Below the pieces are notes generated by a model. That model had not been told where the DNA came from. It saw nothing but the letters and a program-made list of their open reading frames with translations, and did no database searches. A program made the position numbers and the translations under genes. Below are positions 62,195 to 64,000 of a stretch of DNA of 64,000 nt, one piece after another. Numbering within the stretch: the stretch's first letter is position 1; every line of letters begins with the position of its first letter. Origin of the DNA: Enterococcus saigonensis (GTDB lineage Bacteria; Bacillota; Bacilli; Lactobacillales; Enterococcaceae); assembly GCF_011397115.1 (NCBI RefSeq), contig NZ_AP022822.1, positions 1,431,501-1,495,500 on the forward strand. Direction: 5' to 3'.

Positions 62195-62243
62195 AAAAGT
62201 CCTACAAAGAAAATGCCTGCATCTCTCTTTGTAGGATTTTTTT
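62193..62243 (+). terminator. Terminator of the cyclophilin gene
   Basis: TCCTACAAAG (62200-62209) pairs with 62227-62236; seven T follow. The A run on the left makes it usable from the fabZ-like side too. Confidence 0.9.
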
Positions 62244-62262
62244 ATGAAATTTTAGTATTTAT

Positions 62263-62697
62263 TTAGTTTGCTCCTACAATAAATGTGAAAATACAATCGG
62301 CGACTTTTCTATCTGCTATCGTTGCCACAGCATTAGCAGTCCCAACATTGCCCTTCATCTTTGTGATTGTAAATCGTAAAGTCAAAGTATTTCCCGGACG
62401 AACTAGCTCATAAAAATGAGCTGCCTTAATGCCACCAATATAAGCTGTCTGTCCTAGGAATTCTGGTGACTTTAAAATTAATATTGAACCGGCTTGTGCC
62501 AAAGTTTCTAGAACTAAAGTTCCCGGCATATGAGGGTTATCCGGCTGGCTCTGACAAAAATCTTCATTGTAAGTAAGCTGCTTTTCTGCAACGATTTCTT
62601 TTCCTGCTAAAAGCGAAGTAACTTTATCAATATATAAAATGGGGAAGCGATTTGGAATCAATTCCTTAACCTCGGTAACTGTTAATGTTTGGTTCAT
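62263..62697 (-). CDS. FabZ-like 3-hydroxyacyl-ACP dehydratase family protein (active-site His missing)
   Basis: 144-residue hot-dog protein. The fold signatures are those of FabZ (LIPNRFPILYIDKV, ETLAQAGSILILKSPEFLGQTAYIGGIKAAHF, KMKGNVGTANAVATI). But the loop that in FabZ reads NE-FFQGHFPxxPVMPG is NEDFCQSQPDNPHMPG here: Gln51 stands where the catalytic His is, the Phe is missing, and the catalytic-type Glu64 (LVLETLAQ) is kept. I checked the translation against the bases. It may not dehydrate, or use another residue (His56). Divergent from fabI, with a FabT-like operator on its promoter. ATG with AAGGAGGG. A true FabZ/FabN is presumably elsewhere in the genome. Confidence 0.8.
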   Translation of the reverse strand: MNQTLTVTEVKELIPNRFPILYIDKVTSLLAGKEIVAEKQLTYNEDFCQSQPDNPHMPGTLVLETLAQAGSILILKSPEFLGQTAYIGGIKAAHFYELVRPGNTLTLRFTITKMKGNVGTANAVATIADRKVADCIFTFIVGAN

Positions 62698-62732
62698 AAG
62701 AACCCTCCTTGTTTTTTTCTTGTTTGTAAAAT

Positions 62733-62762
62733 AGTATAAAACAATCTATTTTGATTATCAAA
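62733..62762 (-). promoter_or_regulatory. Promoter of the fabZ-like gene with overlapping FabT-type operator
   Basis: On the minus strand TTGATA (62756-62761), 17-base spacer, TATACT (62733-62738). The palindrome TTTGATTATCAAA (62750-62762) covers the -35 box and matches the FabT (MarR family) operator type known from streptococci and enterococci. Confidence 0.7.
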
Positions 62763-62814
62763 GTATCATATCTCTTTATTTGATGCAAATTTATAAACCT
62801 AGCTAAAAAAATAG

Positions 62815-62844
62815 TTTGACAATCAAACAATTTTATCTAATAAT
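62815..62844 (+). promoter_or_regulatory. fabI promoter with overlapping FabT-type operator
   Basis: TTGACA (62816-62821), 17-base spacer, AATAAT (62839-62844). The dyad TTTGACAATCAAA (62815-62827) covers the -35 box. A weaker third copy, TTGATTATTCAA (62882-62893), lies next to the fabI ribosome site. Confidence 0.7.
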
Positions 62845-62904
62845 AAGAAATCATATGGAACAAATAATGGAATTATTTATTTTGATTATTCAAGGAGTGT
62901 ACAC

Positions 62905-63660
62905 ATGAGTTTATTAGCTGGAAAAAAAGTTGTCGTTATGGGCGTTGCCAATAAGCGTTCTATCGCCTGGGGCTGCGCCAAAGCATTACAAGAGCAAGGC
63001 GCAGAAGTTATTTATACTTATCAAAACGACCGCATGGCCAAACAATTAGAAAAACTTGTTGGAACTGAAGCATTTAAAGTTCAATGTGATGTTGCCAGTG
63101 ATGAAAGTATTGCAGCATGTTTTGCAAACATTGGTGCTTACGCCGGTGAAATTCACGGCGTTGTGCACGCTGTTGCTTACGCGAATAAAGAAGATCTGTC
63201 TGGTAGTGTTGTTGATATTGCGCGAGAGGGTTATGCACTAGCTCAAGATATTAGTTCTTATTCACTGATCGCAGTAACACGCTACGCGAAAAATATTTTA
63301 GCTAAAAATAGCGGTATCGTAACTATGAGCTACCTAGGCTCACAACGGGCTGTGCCAAATTACAATATGATGGGCATTGCAAAAGCAGCGCTAGAGGCCT
63401 CAGTCCGGTATCTAGCGGCTGAATTATCACCAGAAGGTATTCGAGTAAACGGTATTTCTGCTGGCGCGATCAAAACTTTAGCTGTAACAGGCGTTAAAGA
63501 TTATCAAAAACTAATCCAATTATCTGAAGAAAGAACGCCAGATAACGTTGGCGTAACAATCGAAGAAGTCGGAAATACCTGTGCTTTCCTAATTAGTCCA
63601 GCATCTAGCGGTATTATCGGGGAAATTATTTTTGTCGATAAAGGAGTCCATTTGTCTTAG
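62905..63660 (+). CDS. fabI: Enoyl-ACP reductase FabI
   Basis: Last reduction step of the fatty acid elongation cycle and the target of triclosan. 251 residues of the FabI branch of the SDR family: N-terminal MSLLAGKKVVVMGVANKRSIAWG, and the catalytic Tyr-x6-Lys (YNMMGIAK) with the upstream Tyr in TMSYLGSQR. The C-terminal SPASSGIIGEIIFVDKGVHLS is typical. AAGGAGTG precedes the ATG. Stands alone, so other fab genes are elsewhere; FabT-type control inferred from the boxes upstream. Confidence 0.95.
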   Translation: MSLLAGKKVVVMGVANKRSIAWGCAKALQEQGAEVIYTYQNDRMAKQLEKLVGTEAFKVQCDVASDESIAACFANIGAYAGEIHGVVHAVAYANKEDLSGSVVDIAREGYALAQDISSYSLIAVTRYAKNILAKNSGIVTMSYLGSQRAVPNYNMMGIAKAALEASVRYLAAELSPEGIRVNGISAGAIKTLAVTGVKDYQKLIQLSEERTPDNVGVTIEEVGNTCAFLISPASSGIIGEIIFVDKGVHLS

Positions 63661-63671
63661 TTAGCTTTATG

Positions 63672-63750
63672 AAAGACCATAGTTTTAAAGCAGCCTTAAA
63701 CTTTGTTTTACCTTGAGCTTAAGGCAAGTTGAAAAACTATGGTCTTTTTT
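63672..63750 (+). terminator. Terminator of fabI
   Basis: A 15-base outer stem AAAGACCATAGTTTT (63672-63686) pairs with 63733-63747. The loop has an inner stem GCCTTAA/TTAAGGC (63693-63699 with 63719-63725). A T run follows. Confidence 0.85.
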
Positions 63751-63823
63751 GGCGGACATTTTTTGTAATAAAATTGACTTTATCGAGTTAATAGCGAAAA
63801 ACTTGTACTCAAAAAAACGAGAG

Positions 63824-63829
63824 TATAAT
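63824..63829 (+). promoter_or_regulatory. Possible -10 box of the last gene
   Basis: TATAAT at 63824-63829 with CTTGTA 16 bases upstream as a weak -35. It would give a leader of about 135 bases before the ATG at 63973. Confidence 0.4.
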
Positions 63830-63898
63830 CTACTGTTACCGTTCGTTTCTCCCCTTTTTTTCGATGTTCTTGTAAAAATCAGCAAATTCCAATATTAA

Positions 63899-63912
63899 AG
63901 AAAACGATTACA
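63899..63912. promoter_or_regulatory. Probable cre (CcpA site) before the last gene
   Basis: AGAAAACGATTACA agrees with 13 of 14 positions of TGNAANCGNWNNCA. Depending on which promoter is used, it lies in the leader (roadblock position) or at the promoter. A half dre-like box ATTGGTCA (63943-63950) lies between it and the ATG. Confidence 0.5.
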
Positions 63913-63972
63913 GTGCCCTTTACTTTCGCTATGCTAATTTTAATTGGTCAAAAAAATGCTGGAGGAAATTAT

Positions 63973-64000
63973 ATGTCGTATCAAGAAATGCTTTTTAGCT
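63973..64000 (+). CDS. Start of an unidentified gene (cut by window edge)
   Basis: ATG at 63973 with a GGAGG site (63961-63965) at the right spacing. Only MSYQEMLFS is inside the window, too little to name it. The cre-like site upstream suggests a carbon-metabolism gene. Confidence 0.6.

Overview
The window reads as a chromosomal core segment of a low-GC Gram-positive coccus of the Enterococcaceae (Enterococcus, Tetragenococcus or Vagococcus type). Reasons: AT-rich intergenic DNA with consensus sigma-A promoters and strong GGAGG ribosome binding sites, the whole-protein character of the housekeeping genes, the hrcA-grpE-dnaK-dnaJ operon with CIRCE elements, FabT-like operators, and a D-aspartate ligase/aspartate racemase pair of the kind that makes L-Lys-D-Asp cross-bridges (E. 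faecium group, Tetragenococcus, Vagococcus; not expected in E. faecalis). The species cannot be fixed from sequence alone. I saw no insertion sequence, prophage, CRISPR array, rRNA or tRNA.

Layout. 1-4.8 kb: start of ligA (cut by the window edge), pcrA, and divergent clc H+/Cl- antiporter. 4.8-8.4 kb: a secreted modular NlpC/P60 protein behind a cytoplasmic alpha-amylase. 8.5-12.2 kb: fruR-fruK-fruA fructose operon. 12.2-14.1 kb: unrecognised genes (a 444-residue protein, a 65-residue membrane protein and a 54-residue lysine-rich ORF). 14.1-20.5 kb: engB, clpX, tig, then an operon of a 96-residue protein, sppA, an RDD protein (SppI-like) and a TPR-like protein. 20.6-27.6 kb: glmS, a CodA-like amidohydrolase and the cdaA-cdaR-glmM cluster. 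27.8-31.4 kb: a thioredoxin-fold protein and rapZ-yvcK-whiA. 31.5-38.6 kb: D-Asp ligase and racemase, then uvrB-uvrA with a LexA box. 38.8-43.6 kb: glutamine ABC transporter glnP-glnQ, pcp and a GldA-like dehydrogenase. 43.8-48.7 kb: heat-shock operon. 48.8-56.2 kb: hemW, trhO, apt, recJ, an SDR and rnz. 56.2-61.3 kb: a DUF1269 protein, obgE, an anchored alpha/beta hydrolase, a Nudix hydrolase and MupG. 61.4-64 kb: lipoprotein cyclophilin, a FabZ-like protein, fabI and the first codons of another gene.

A connecting theme is cell-envelope supply: glmS and glmM make the UDP-GlcNAc precursor, cdaA/cdaR and yvcK (GlmR) tune it, mupG recycles MurNAc-6P disaccharides, asl/racD build the cross-bridge, NlpC/P60 cuts peptidoglycan, and fabZ/fabI supply lipids. 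The regulatory DNA supports this: GntR-type NagR (dre-like) boxes lie at glmS and mupG, a cre overlaps the mupG promoter, and FabT-like palindromes lie on both promoters of the fabZ/fabI divergon.

Most worth a second look: the FabZ-like protein whose GHFP active-site histidine is replaced by glutamine; the four-box operator array at glmS; the unknown pair at 12.2-13.8 kb; the terminator-like hairpin in the glnPQ leader; and the small ORF at 13.9 kb.
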